From: Psychromonas sp. MB-3u-54
GTDB taxonomy: Bacteria; Pseudomonadota; Gammaproteobacteria; Enterobacterales; Psychromonadaceae
Reading direction: 5' to 3'
Length of the DNA stretch: 64,000 bases
Assembly: GCF_002836415.1 (NCBI RefSeq)
Contig: NZ_PJBP01000171.1
Coordinates: forward strand, 1 to 64,000
Shown here: positions 7,540 through 17,407 of the stretch, in pieces
Layout: the number at the start of each line of letters is the position of its first letter
How positions within the stretch are numbered: position 1 is the first letter of the stretch
Made by a program: the position numbers and the translations under genes
Notes under the pieces: generated by a model
Told to the model about the DNA's origin: nothing
What the model saw: the letters and a program-made list of their open reading frames with translations, nothing else
Database searches by the model: none

Positions 7540-7920
7540 CGTACTTATTTATGGGCAGCATGTGATGATGCATAAAATCCCTTTTTTTTGGCGGTTACAT
7601 CGAGTCCATCATACGGGCTCGACCCCGCATTGAGTTTATAGCAGTTATTAATATTACCTTTTAAAAAATAAAATAACCGCGCCACGTATCTAAGCAATTA
7701 TTTTTGCACTGCTATCTTCAATATTCAATTTTTAAGAGATGTCGTGCTAAAATGCAGGCAAAATTCAATTGCTTGATTTAGTGTTGTTTTTTTGTTCTTA
7801 GATTCACATAATCAATTTTGATCACGAGCAACACTAAGCACTGTGGTTGACTCTGTTTTATAACCATGTATTTATATTATTTGAGCAATGGCTCATTTGA
7901 CATTATTAGGAAAGTAAAAA

Positions 7921-8531
7921 TGAACATAGATTTATCTGCATTCCCCGCTACTATCGATACGCTTCACTTAGTACTCGGCATCTCAGCGATATTGTTTTTA
8001 GTTTTGTTTTTAACTAAAAAGAAATCATCAACGGATCAGAATGCTCAGGAAAATAATATTGAAGCGAGTGCTGCTAACATTGAGCAACCAGTTGAAAAAA
8101 CAGTTCCAGAAGTGACTGAGGCAGAAGCTGACAGTCTATTATTAAAAGAATCAACGCCGGAGGCTGCGTTACAACTACTGACTTTATTGCAGCAGGAAGC
8201 GCGTTTTATTGATTTTATCCAGGAAGATTTAAGCGCTTATTCCGATGCTGATATCGGGGCAGCCGCGCGTGTTGTTCATGAGGGAAGCAAAAAAATATTG
8301 AATGATTATTTTACCCTCGAAGCTATTCGCCGTGAAGAGGAAGAAACCGCTGTTAGTATACTCGAAGGTTTTAATGCATCGGAAGTGCGTCTTACGGGCA
8401 ATGTAGTCGGTAATGCGCCCTTTAACGGCATTTTGATCCATAAAGGCTGGAAAGTGAGTGAGGTTAAGTTACCTAAATTAGCTGCGGGACACGATGCTTC
8501 AATCGTAGCCCCTGCGGAGGTTGAGTTATGA
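7921..8531 (+). CDS. DUF2760 membrane-anchored protein
   Basis: Protein of about 203 residues: an N-terminal membrane anchor (about 17-31, ILFLVLFLTKKK), an acidic linker, then a DUF2760 domain (about 75-200; LLQQEARFIDFIQEDLSAY, GASKK-like helices, NAPFNGILIHKGWKV). Function is unknown. It is consistently found in front of two Hsp70-like genes. ATG 7921 follows AGGAAAG at good spacing, so the longer frame from 7866 is rejected. The stop overlaps the next gene (ATGA). Inference: a membrane tether or co-factor for the Hsp70 pair. Confidence 0.85.
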
Positions 8532-10459
8532 GCGAAACTACAGCAGACGAAACACTATCCCGCTATTCCATCGGGATAGACTTAGGCACCACACACTGCG
8601 TATTATCTTATATGGATCTCTCGAACATCGCTGATGATCCTGCTGCAGTGCCTGAATTGACTATTATGCCTATTCCGCAATTAACCCGGGCCGGTGTTAT
8701 TGAAGAAAAAAAACAATTACCCTCTTTCATCTATATGGCGCATGAATCCGAGCTGAATGATGCTGATCTTAGGCTACCCTGGAATGCTCAGCCGAAGGCG
8801 ATTGTTGGCAGTATTGCGCGGGAACTGGGCAGTAAAACAGCTATTCGCTTAGTCTCTAGCGCAAAAAGCTGGTTGTGCCACAGCGGTGTTGATCGCCATG
8901 CGGCATTTTTACCTGCAGCCAGCCCCGAAGAGGTCAGTAAAATATCACCATTAGACGCAACCTTTGAATATTTAGATCATATGCGTAGCGCCTGGGAAGA
9001 TAAGTTTCCAGATTTTCCATTAGCGACACAAGATGTGACTATCACTATTCCGGCTTCCTTTGATCCTGCGGCAAGAGAGCTGACCGCAGAAGCTGCCAAG
9101 CGTGTTGGTTTTGATAACCTGACTTTGTTAGAGGAGCCTCAAGCGGCTGTCTACAACTGGATCCACGCCTGCGGAGAAGCTTGGCGTGATCAGGTTCAGG
9201 TGGGTGATATTATTTTAGTGGTTGACGTTGGCGGTGGTACAACAGACTTGTCATTAATTGCGGTCACCGAAGAAGAGGGCAACTTAACCCTGAACCGTAT
9301 CGCCGTCGGGGAACATATATTACTCGGTGGAGATAATATGGATTTAGCCCTGGCTTACCGGGTTAAAGCAAAATTAAGCGCAGAGGGAAAAGAGTTACAG
9401 GCATGGCAAATTCAGGCGATAAGTCAGGCTTGTCGGGATGCAAAAGAGCAGCTTTTACTGGATAACGAAATTGAGACTGTGGCTATTACGGTGCCTAGCC
9501 GCGGATCAAAACTACTGGGAAAAACCCTGCGCACTGAGTTAACCCGAAATGAAGTTCGAGAGACATTGCTCGAAGGTTTCTTCCCCGTTGTTAATATCGA
9601 TGATCATCCCAAAGCGGTGCGTCGCAGCGGATTAACCCAAAAGGGTCTGCCCTATGCGCAAGACCCGGCTGTTTCGCGTCATTTGGCCGCTTTTTTAAGC
9701 AGACAGGTGAGTGCCGCTGACGATGTTCTGGGTAAGTCAGCCTCACAAATTAACAGTGAAGATTTTGCCGATCCACTGGCAGGTAATTTTGATCAGACCG
9801 ATATTGTCGACTTTATTAAACCCTCGGCAATTTTATTTAACGGTGGTGTACTGAAATCGCCTTTATTAGCAGAGCGGACGCTGGCGATTATCAATCAGTG
9901 GCTGATCGATGCGGGCGCTGAAAAAGCGCGATTATTAGCCGATTCAGATCTGGATCTTGCGGTTGCCAGTGGTGCAAGTTATTACGGTTATGTCAAACGC
10001 GGGCAGGGTGTACGAATTCGCGGCGGTCTCGCCAACACTTATTATGTCGGTATTGAAAGCTCGATGCCCGCTATTCCAGGCATGGAGCCTCCCTTAGAAG
10101 CCTTATGTATCGCGCCTTTTGGAATGGAGGAGGGCTCTGAAACAGCGCCGAGTGAAGCTGAATTTGGTTTGGTTGTCGGCGAACCGGTGCGTTTTCGTTT
10201 CTTCGGATCGAACACCCGCCGTCATGATCAAGCAGGTCTTCAGCTCGAGCACTGGATCGATGATGAATTACAAGAGCTGCCTGAATTACAGGCAACCCTA
10301 TCGGTAGAAGGACGCCGAGCAGGGGATGTTGTCGCGGTGCGTTTGCTGGCGAAAGTCACCGAAGTCGGCACACTTCAACTTGAAGCTATCGCGGTTAACA
10401 GTGTTGATACTAACGGCTCTGGCGAGCGCTGGCACATTGAACTGGATGTACGAGATTAA
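8528..10459 (+). CDS. Hsp70-family ATPase, first of a pair
   Basis: A 643-residue DnaK-like protein. The ATPase domain begins with the phosphate-binding loop IGIDLGTTHCVLSY (15-28), then TITIPASFDPAAR, the second phosphate loop VVDVGGGTTDLSLI and ILFNGGVLKSP. The C-terminal part is shorter than and unlike the DnaK peptide-binding domain, so this is a divergent Hsp70 (YegD/HscC-like grouping) with unknown clients. Start and stop overlap its neighbours: ATGA with DUF2760 and TAATG with the second Hsp70. The three are co-translated and probably work together. Confidence 0.9.
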   Translation: MSETTADETLSRYSIGIDLGTTHCVLSYMDLSNIADDPAAVPELTIMPIPQLTRAGVIEEKKQLPSFIYMAHESELNDADLRLPWNAQPKAIVGSIARELGSKTAIRLVSSAKSWLCHSGVDRHAAFLPAASPEEVSKISPLDATFEYLDHMRSAWEDKFPDFPLATQDVTITIPASFDPAARELTAEAAKRVGFDNLTLLEEPQAAVYNWIHACGEAWRDQVQVGDIILVVDVGGGTTDLSLIAVTEEEGNLTLNRIAVGEHILLGGDNMDLALAYRVKAKLSAEGKELQAWQIQAISQACRDAKEQLLLDNEIETVAITVPSRGSKLLGKTLRTELTRNEVRETLLEGFFPVVNIDDHPKAVRRSGLTQKGLPYAQDPAVSRHLAAFLSRQVSAADDVLGKSASQINSEDFADPLAGNFDQTDIVDFIKPSAILFNGGVLKSPLLAERTLAIINQWLIDAGAEKARLLADSDLDLAVASGASYYGYVKRGQGVRIRGGLANTYYVGIESSMPAIPGMEPPLEALCIAPFGMEEGSETAPSEAEFGLVVGEPVRFRFFGSNTRRHDQAGLQLEHWIDDELQELPELQATLSVEGRRAGDVVAVRLLAKVTEVGTLQLEAIAVNSVDTNGSGERWHIELDVRD

Positions 10460-13278
10460 TGAATAACCGACCCGTTAAATATCTTATTGGGATCGATTTA
10501 GGCACCACCAATACCGTGGTTGCCTATGCCGATATGTGCAAGCCATTAACCTCGAATAACTGTCGTATTTTTGAAATTGAACAGTTAGTTGCCCCGGGCG
10601 AAGTGGCTAAACGGCCTTTATTACCTTCCTTTCGTTATCATCCGGCTGGCGGCGAAATCAACCCGGTTGATTTACAATTGCCCTGGTCCCATGTTGCTGT
10701 TGACGGGTTAGAGGGAGAATTGCCTCTGGTCGTTATTGGGGAGTGGGCGAGAGAGTTGGGGGCAAAGGTTGATGGTCGCCAGGTTGTTAGTGCTAAAAGT
10801 TGGCTTTCTCATCCTCAAGTTGACCGTAATGCGGACATTCTTCCCTGGGCGGGTGCCGAGGGGGTTGCAAAAGTATCTCCGGTGCTTGCGTCTGCCAGTT
10901 ATTTATTGCATGTACGTCGTGCCTGGAATTTTGCCCATCCCGATGCATTGATGGAAGATCAGGAAGTGGTCATTACTATCCCCGCTTCATTTGATGAGGG
11001 AGCAAGGGCACTGACCGTAGAGGCTGCAAGTCGCGCCGGTCTGGTTAATATTTTATTGCTTGAGGAGCCTCAGGCCGTTTGTTATGACTGGTATGCAAGG
11101 CAGGGGGAGACAGTACAAAAACAGTTGGCCAAAATAAAACTATTAATGGTTTGTGATGTGGGCGGCGGTACGACGGATCTCAGCCTGATTAAAGTGGCTC
11201 AAGGTAAAGATAATGCCTTGGCATTAACCCGGATCGGCGTAGGTAATCATCTTATGCTGGGCGGAGATAATGTTGATTTGGCACTGGCACACATTGCCGA
11301 GGGGCTTATTAATGGCGGAACAGCAGCACATAAAAAACTCAGTGCAGCGAGCTTATCTCAATTAATACAACAAACACGTAAAGCAAAAGAGTTACTGATG
11401 GGGGAGGATGCACCGGGCAGTGCCAGAGTAACTGTCCTAGGCAGTGGCGCAAAACTAATAGGTGGCGCTAAAAGCTGTGAACTGACCAAGCAGGCGGTGA
11501 GGAACATTGCGCTGGATGGTTTTTTCCCCAAGATAAGCTTTGATCAGCGGCCGCTTAAAAGGCGCAGTGCTGTTGTAGAATTTGGGCTTCCCTATGCAGC
11601 CGACCCTGCAGTCAGTAAGCATATTGCAGAATTTATCGCCGATCACCACATCGCCTGCCAAGATGCATTAGCGATTGAGCCCTCTCAATCAGAGCATGCT
11701 ATTCCCGATGCTGTATTATTTAATGGCGGGGTGTTTAATAGCGCAGTACTCAGTGAACGTACTATTGAGCTGTTAAGTGAATGGCGCGGCAGCGCGGTAA
11801 ACAGACTGGAAAACCATCATCCTAATCTAGCTGTTGCGCAGGGCGCTGTCGCCTATGCGAGAGCGCGCCGCGGTGCCCAACTTAAAATTGGCGGCGGTTC
11901 GGCGCGCACAGTATTTCTTGTGCTTGAGCAGCAGGACGCGGGTAAACAGGCAATTTGTTTAATGCCTAAAGGCACGGAAGAAGAGCAGGAGCTTACGCTT
12001 AGCGAACGAAAATTTTCATTACAGTTAGGTGTGCCCGTTCAGTTTCATCTCTTTTCGACTACTGCCGACCAGGGTTATAAAGTCGGTGAAATCATTACCC
12101 TTGACGAGCAGACTCTGGCCAGCGGGCATTTTATTTCACTGCCGCCGCTGGTTGTGGTATTAGAAAAAACCACCTTGGACTCTGTGATTGTGTCCTTGGC
12201 AACCAAGTTTACCGAAGTTGGCACGCTGAAAATAGATTGTGTGGCGGAAAATGAGCAACGTTGGCATCTTGAATTTCAAATCCGTAAGCAGCTGTCTCAG
12301 CAGAGTGCAACGGATAAAACAGCCGCACTGCCCGACGGTTTTGATAAGGCCCGGGAGAAAATCGACCTGGTCTTCGGTGAAAGTAAAAAACAAATAACCC
12401 CCAAGGCGGTTAAAAGTTTACGTACTGATATTGAAAAAATATTGGGCAAGCGTGATGACTGGGAACTTCCCCTGCTGCGTGCCCTGTTCGATCAGTTATT
12501 GGAAGGTAAAAATCATCGCCGTCGCTCAGCGGCTCATGAGAGGATTTGGTTTAATCTGGCCGGTTATTGTTTACGTCCCGGTTTCGGTTATCCGATCGAT
12601 GATTGGCGTGTTGAGCAAATTTGGGGTTTATATGAGCAGGGGTTACAGCATCATCAGGAAACTCAAGTGTGGATCGACTGGTGGACATTCTGGCGACGCG
12701 CGTCAGGCGGACTCAGTGCGCAGCAGCAGGCGCGTGTGTTTGAGGATATCGAAAAATTTATCGATCCGGCCGCATTAACCAATCGCAAATTAAAGGAGGA
12801 AGCGAAACAAAAATCCTATCAAGATATGGTCAAACTGGTTGCAGCCTTAGAGCTTTTGCCCGTTGAACATAAAACCAGAATCAGCGAATGGTTATTAAAA
12901 CGTTTACAGAAATCATCGGAAACCAGTAGCAGCTGGTGGGCCCTTGGCCGGCTCGCATCACGGATCCCTTTTCATGGCAGTGCACATAATGTTATTGATA
13001 AAAAAGAGATACAAAGCTGGCTGCCCCAATTACAGTCGATCGACTGGAAAAAAAATCCGCAGGCCGCTTTTGCGGTGGTATTAATGTCACGTATGAGTGG
13101 CGATCGCAGTCGTGATCTTGACCCCGATTGGCGTGCTAAAATTATCAAGCAGTTAACTACGGTTAAAGCGGCCGATAGTTGGATTGAGATGGTGGCCTGC
13201 GTTAAAGAGCTAAATGAAGCAGAAACTAAACGCGTATTTGGTGAGGGTTTACCCGTCGGATTGAAATTGATAATCTGA
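10459..13278 (+). CDS. Hsp70-family protein with DUF3731 C-terminal domain
   Basis: A 939-residue protein. Residues 1-600 are a second Hsp70 ATPase, with YLIGIDLGTTNTVVAY near the start, VITIPASFDEGARALT and CDVGGGTTDLSLIKV. From about residue 620 a tryptophan-rich region begins (for example RSAAHERIWFNLAGYCLRPG and QVWIDWWTFWRRASGG). It is characteristic of the DUF3731 domain that replaces the usual substrate-binding domain. It ends the operon; a strong terminator follows 53 bases later. Paralogous to the preceding gene, so the two may form a heteromeric chaperone; this is inference. Confidence 0.9.
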   Translation: MNNRPVKYLIGIDLGTTNTVVAYADMCKPLTSNNCRIFEIEQLVAPGEVAKRPLLPSFRYHPAGGEINPVDLQLPWSHVAVDGLEGELPLVVIGEWARELGAKVDGRQVVSAKSWLSHPQVDRNADILPWAGAEGVAKVSPVLASASYLLHVRRAWNFAHPDALMEDQEVVITIPASFDEGARALTVEAASRAGLVNILLLEEPQAVCYDWYARQGETVQKQLAKIKLLMVCDVGGGTTDLSLIKVAQGKDNALALTRIGVGNHLMLGGDNVDLALAHIAEGLINGGTAAHKKLSAASLSQLIQQTRKAKELLMGEDAPGSARVTVLGSGAKLIGGAKSCELTKQAVRNIALDGFFPKISFDQRPLKRRSAVVEFGLPYAADPAVSKHIAEFIADHHIACQDALAIEPSQSEHAIPDAVLFNGGVFNSAVLSERTIELLSEWRGSAVNRLENHHPNLAVAQGAVAYARARRGAQLKIGGGSARTVFLVLEQQDAGKQAICLMPKGTEEEQELTLSERKFSLQLGVPVQFHLFSTTADQGYKVGEIITLDEQTLASGHFISLPPLVVVLEKTTLDSVIVSLATKFTEVGTLKIDCVAENEQRWHLEFQIRKQLSQQSATDKTAALPDGFDKAREKIDLVFGESKKQITPKAVKSLRTDIEKILGKRDDWELPLLRALFDQLLEGKNHRRRSAAHERIWFNLAGYCLRPGFGYPIDDWRVEQIWGLYEQGLQHHQETQVWIDWWTFWRRASGGLSAQQQARVFEDIEKFIDPAALTNRKLKEEAKQKSYQDMVKLVAALELLPVEHKTRISEWLLKRLQKSSETSSSWWALGRLASRIPFHGSAHNVIDKKEIQSWLPQLQSIDWKKNPQAAFAVVLMSRMSGDRSRDLDPDWRAKIIKQLTTVKAADSWIEMVACVKELNEAETKRVFGEGLPVGLKLII

Positions 13279-13331
13279 TAATCGTCAAGCTTTACTCGGA
13301 TTGATAATAGACAGATATTAATAATCAACTT

Positions 13332-13367
13332 GGGTCTTTTTTTGTATTCAGATATAAAAAAAGACCC
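13332..13367 (+). terminator. Terminator of the DUF2760/Hsp70 operon
   Basis: Perfect inverted repeat GGGTCTTTTTTT / AAAAAAAGACCC with a 12-base loop. As the stem itself holds the A and T tracts it can terminate in either direction. The following 13368-13652 is AT-rich with no gene and probably holds the promoter of the universal stress gene. Confidence 0.85.
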
Positions 13368-13652
13368 GCTTCATTGCTACTTTTACAATCTTCCCTATTT
13401 TATTCCCCCTACACAGATTTTCCTGTGACGATAATATTTTCAAACTTAAATTTGTCATCAGGTACTTATGTTTATAATTTTTTTTACTTAACCCTTATTT
13501 AAAAATTATGTTACTGAAAATAGTGCCGTATTTTTTCCCTTTTTATATTAACCAAAAAATATGCTTGTTCGGTTGAGTGCTATACTTTGGATAAATATTA
13601 CCTTTCAAAATCACTGATTTTATTGTTAATAAAATGTGTTTGGAGAAGTGAA

Positions 13653-14069
13653 ATGAGTTATAAACATGTATTGGTTGCCATTGATTTGGCTGAAACTAGC
13701 GATATAGTGATAAGCAAAGCGGTATCATTAGCTAAAAATTTAGATGCAAAACTTTCTTTTATCTCTATAGATATTTCACATCCCGATATAGACAGGATTT
13801 ACGATCCGGTTGAGGTCAAATTAATTGAGAAAAAACACCAAGAATTAATTGCTAAGTTAAAGGAACTCGCCGAGCTGACCGATTACCCGATTACGACTAC
13901 TAAGGTGGTAGGGGGGGACGTAGAGGAAACATTGATGCGGGAAATTACCAAGATTAATGCCGATTTATTAGTTTGTGGGCATCACCACGGCTTTTGGGAC
14001 CGCTGGTGGTCTTCTGCGCGTAAATTGGTCAATATAACAGTCGTTGATTTATTGCTTATTCATCTTTAA
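13653..14069 (+). CDS. Universal stress protein, UspA type
   Basis: Small cytoplasmic stress protein of 138 residues, close to E. coli UspA (144). The fold starts with YKHVLVAIDLAETSDIVISK and shows the HHGFWDRWWSSARKLVN segment typical of the UspA C-terminal half; UspA-type members dimerise and usually do not bind ATP. ATG 13653 has the ribosome site TGGAGAAGTGAA; the longer frame from 13587 has no such site. A hairpin follows. Confidence 0.88.
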   Translation: MSYKHVLVAIDLAETSDIVISKAVSLAKNLDAKLSFISIDISHPDIDRIYDPVEVKLIEKKHQELIAKLKELAELTDYPITTTKVVGGDVEETLMREITKINADLLVCGHHHGFWDRWWSSARKLVNITVVDLLLIHL

Positions 14070-14078
14070 GTTTAGTTA

Positions 14079-14104
14079 CAGTGGCCCATGGATATTCGCC
14101 ACTG
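14079..14104 (+). terminator. Hairpin after the universal stress gene
   Basis: CAGTGGC / GCCACTG perfect 7-bp stem with a 12-base loop, directly after the stop. No U-tract follows, so it may be an RNA-stabilising stem rather than a true terminator. Confidence 0.4.
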
Positions 14105-14236
14105 ATTGATGGCGCTCTGAGGTTTTTCAAAAAATGACAGTGAGTGCTCTCTATTTTTAAACGCCTGCTGAGTTTTTGTATGTTCTTGTGGTGACTTCCC
14201 TGTAATTGTTGTGACTTTCCTGTATAGGTTGAAATT

Positions 14237-14827
14237 TTGAACCATAAATCCCCTTCTGTGTTTGGTACATTACTCGGTTATGCACCCGGTGGTGTTGCTG
14301 CTTACTCCTCTGATTATGATACTGCCAGCGCTATAAAACACCCCAAACGCAGCGCCTTTCGCAGTTATTTTGATGGTATTTATATGGGTTATAAGTGGCA
14401 GTGTGTCGAATTTTCCCGGCGTTGGATGTATATCAATAAGGGTTATATTTTTGATGATGTGGCTATGGCCTATGAGATATTTAACTTACGTACGGTGAGA
14501 AACATCGCAAATAATAGCCTGCTGCCCTTACAGGCATTTTCTAATGGCAGTAAAAGCTTGCCACAGCCGGGCAGTTTATTAATTTGGGAGCAGGGTGGAG
14601 AGTTCGCAGAAACCGGCCATGTTGCCATTATTACTGAGGTTTTCCCCGATAAATTACGCGTTGCCGAGCAAAATTTAGATCACCAAATTTGGCCTGAGGG
14701 GCAGTCTTTTAGCCGAGAACTTCCCGCGACGACCACCGAGGAAGGTGAGTGTTGGTTAAAATGCTCCTTTAATGATGCCACTATTTTAGGCTGGATGACA
14801 CAAACCGAGGATGATCAGCGATGCTGA
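14237..14827 (+). CDS. gss: Glutathionylspermidine amidase (CHAP domain), separate polypeptide
   Basis: A 196-residue CHAP cysteine amidase equal to the N-terminal half of E. coli Gss (GspSA). It hydrolyses glutathionylspermidine to glutathione and spermidine. The catalytic Cys56 lies in YKWQCVEFSRR and His128 in ETGHVAIITEV (C59 and H131 in E. coli). The frame stops in the linker region after ILGWMTQTED, where the E. coli protein continues into the synthetase. TTG 14237 is the only plausible start near FGTLLGYAPGG, with AGG nine or so bases upstream. It overlaps the synthetase gene by 17 bases. Confidence 0.88.
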   Translation: MNHKSPSVFGTLLGYAPGGVAAYSSDYDTASAIKHPKRSAFRSYFDGIYMGYKWQCVEFSRRWMYINKGYIFDDVAMAYEIFNLRTVRNIANNSLLPLQAFSNGSKSLPQPGSLLIWEQGGEFAETGHVAIITEVFPDKLRVAEQNLDHQIWPEGQSFSRELPATTTEEGECWLKCSFNDATILGWMTQTEDDQRC

Positions 14828-16124
14828 GCCGAGCCCGGAAACCAATAAGCAGTTATTTAACTTAATCAGCCGCCGGGCAAAAGAGCAGCTCAATCCCCAA
14901 AAATCCAGGCTTAATGTTGCCAATGAGGATGAGGCCGCTTATGTGCAGGCGATGCATGGGCATAAACTTAGCGCGGTGACCGCAGATCAATATCGTTATT
15001 ATATTTTGTCGGAAAGCGCACAGCATGCATTACAGCGAGCTGCCAATGAGCTCCATGCTTTGTTTATGCACGCCACGGATTATGTGTTGGAAAACCAAGC
15101 GTTATTAAATAAATTTAATTTACCCGCCGCGATTTTACCAAAAATACGCCAGTCATGGGATAACCGCTTAAATGAACTGATCACCAGCCGCTTTGATTTT
15201 GCCATGACCCCGAAGGGGTTAAAGGTCTATGAATACAATTGTGATTCAGCCTCCTGTTACATGGAAAGTGCCAAAATTCAGGGTAAATGGGCTCGTCATT
15301 ATGGCGTTCATGAAGGGCTGGATAGCGGTAAAGATCTTTTTAATCATCTGGTTAATGCATGGCGTAAAAGTAAGGCGAAAGGACTGGTGCATATTCTGTA
15401 CGATAACGACCCGGAAGAAAAATATCATGGGTTGCTTATCCAGCAAACATTAAAATCAGCAGGGTTCGAGAGTAAGCTTATCTGCGCTATAAGCAGCCTG
15501 CGATGGGATAGTTTGGGTAATATTTTAGATGAGGAAGGGCAATTAATTCACTGGGTGTGGAAAACCTGGTTCTGGGAAACTGCCCTGGATCAAATCCGTG
15601 TGCAATGTGAATTGGATCAGGCAGTTGCAGAAAAAAATAATCCTTTGCAGGGTCAAGCTCCGCGTCTGGCGGACGTATTACGGCACAAAAACATGATGAT
15701 TTTTGAGCCGTTATGGACGCTTATTCCCAGTAATAAAGCGATTCTTCCGGTGCTTTGGTCACTCTTCCCAAACCATCCTTTATTATTGCATACTGATTTT
15801 GTTGTAAATGCCGACTTACAGGCGAGCGGTTATGTCAGCAAGCCGATTGTCGGGCGCTGCGGAGCCAATATTCAGGTGGTAAATCACAGCAAAGATATTA
15901 TTGAGGAGGCCGGAGGGGAATTTGCGGCACAGGATCAAATCTATCAGGCATTATTTCCACTGCCGCTGGTGGATGGTTATTATGTACAGGTGTGCGCCTT
16001 TACGGCTGCCGGTAAATATGCGGGCAGTTGTCTGCGTGTTGACTCCTCGATGATCATCAGTAAAGACAGTGATTGTATGGCATTACGCTTTGTCAGTGAT
16101 GATTATATTCTAAATCAATCATAG
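14811..16124 (+). CDS. gss: Glutathionylspermidine synthetase, separate polypeptide
   Basis: A 437-residue ATP-grasp enzyme equal to the C-terminal half of E. coli Gss. It joins glutathione and spermidine using ATP. Diagnostic segments: KVYEYNCDSASCYMES (substrate pocket), VHILYDNDPEEKYHG, VWKTWFWETALDQIR, MIFEPLWTLIPSNKAILP and IVGRCGANIQVV (ATP site). ATG 14811 overlaps the amidase gene by 17 bases in a different frame, so the two halves are coupled but not fused. Either this is a natural split or an indel in the linker; both catalytic halves look intact. Confidence 0.9.
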   Translation: MISDAEPSPETNKQLFNLISRRAKEQLNPQKSRLNVANEDEAAYVQAMHGHKLSAVTADQYRYYILSESAQHALQRAANELHALFMHATDYVLENQALLNKFNLPAAILPKIRQSWDNRLNELITSRFDFAMTPKGLKVYEYNCDSASCYMESAKIQGKWARHYGVHEGLDSGKDLFNHLVNAWRKSKAKGLVHILYDNDPEEKYHGLLIQQTLKSAGFESKLICAISSLRWDSLGNILDEEGQLIHWVWKTWFWETALDQIRVQCELDQAVAEKNNPLQGQAPRLADVLRHKNMMIFEPLWTLIPSNKAILPVLWSLFPNHPLLLHTDFVVNADLQASGYVSKPIVGRCGANIQVVNHSKDIIEEAGGEFAAQDQIYQALFPLPLVDGYYVQVCAFTAAGKYAGSCLRVDSSMIISKDSDCMALRFVSDDYILNQS

Positions 16125-16301
16125 AAAGAGTCTGTATTGCGAAAATCACCTTTTTTGTTCTTATTGCCATCGATGCGAGGAATTTTTGGGGTTGGATGAT
16201 AGAAAAATTGTGTCTGCTTGAGGTGAGCGATTTTTATGGTCGAAGCTTGTAATGACGCGCTGATAAGTTTAGTTTAAGCTTTTTTATAAGCAGAAATAAT
16301 T

Positions 16302-17267
16302 TTGATTTACCAACTTAAAGCTGTCAATCGTATTTTTTATCGCACGCCGAGTGCGCTTGCCGGTTTAGCACTTGGTATTGCCAGTTTAGGTTTATGCTTG
16401 GAAAATATAACCTTGTTACAGGGTATTGCACAATCGGTGACGGCGCTGCTTGCGAGTTGTCTATTATTACCTCTTTTTTGCAAATTTTTATTTAACCCTG
16501 AGCTTTTAAAACAAGATTTACAGCATCCTCTTAGTGGCAGTCTTTCACCCATTATTGCGATGGCGACTATGGTGATAGCGAATAATATCTCTGTTTATTA
16601 TTTTCAATTAGGCCAGTGGATCTGCGCCATAGCGCTTGCTTGGCATTTTTTCCTGTTGGTTTCTTTCATTTACTATCGTAGTAAAAACTTCCATTTCTCA
16701 CAGATATTGCCAAGTTGGTTTATTCCTCCGATTGGCCTTGTGCTTACTGTTTTGATGTTTCCGGGCGGTTTATATCCATTTTTAGCAGAAGGGCTAGTTT
16801 ATTTTGGATTAGTTTCGTATCTATTACTATTACCTGTTGTGCTCTACCGTTTGATCTTTTTTGTGCTGCCGAGTAATAACGAAAAACCCATTGTGGTGAT
16901 TCTGGCGACGCCGGCTAGTTTATTGTTACTGGGATATTTATCGATCACAGATCAACCAAATTATGTGCTGATCTGCTTGCTTGGTGGGGTTGCAATGCTG
17001 ATGACTATCATTGTGTATATGGCTTTGATTAGGTTGTTACGCTTGCCTTTTACACCTGCTTATTCGGCATTTACCTTTCCATTGGTCGTCGGGGCTGTTG
17101 CATTATTTAAAGTTACACATTTTTTATCAGCGCATGACGTTAATCGACAATTTGTCAATATTAGTGAAACATTGGCTTATGGAGAGTTAACCATTGCAAC
17201 CCTGATGGTTATTTATGTGAGCAGCCGTTATTTGTTATATTTTTCCGGGCAGGAAAAATATTCATAA
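16302..17267 (+). CDS. TDT-family transporter (TehA/SLAC1-like)
   Basis: A 321-residue protein with about ten membrane helices and the signature RLPFTPAYSAFTFPLVVGA of the tellurite-resistance/dicarboxylate transporter family (TehA, SLAC1 fold). Family members pass anions such as malate, sulfite or chloride; tellurite export is not established in general. The start TTG 16302 is weak (no clear ribosome site), and no ATG exists near the N-terminal YRTPSALAGLALGIASL. It stands alone between gss and a decayed transporter gene. Confidence 0.75.
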   Translation: MIYQLKAVNRIFYRTPSALAGLALGIASLGLCLENITLLQGIAQSVTALLASCLLLPLFCKFLFNPELLKQDLQHPLSGSLSPIIAMATMVIANNISVYYFQLGQWICAIALAWHFFLLVSFIYYRSKNFHFSQILPSWFIPPIGLVLTVLMFPGGLYPFLAEGLVYFGLVSYLLLLPVVLYRLIFFVLPSNNEKPIVVILATPASLLLLGYLSITDQPNYVLICLLGGVAMLMTIIVYMALIRLLRLPFTPAYSAFTFPLVVGAVALFKVTHFLSAHDVNRQFVNISETLAYGELTIATLMVIYVSSRYLLYFSGQEKYS

Positions 17268-17407
17268 GCCGATTCTTTTATGTCACTGTCGGGAAAACCT
17301 GAATATCCAGTGGCAGTAAGGAATTAGGAATATAAAGAATCATCTTTACTGATAAACATGATCATTTATAATCAGCGCTTTAATTTTATGTTTATCAGGA
17401 TGTTATC

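Noticed and set aside
12972-13328. 118-residue minus-strand protein opposite the second Hsp70
   Set aside because: Antisense shadow overlapping the Hsp70 3' end and the terminator.
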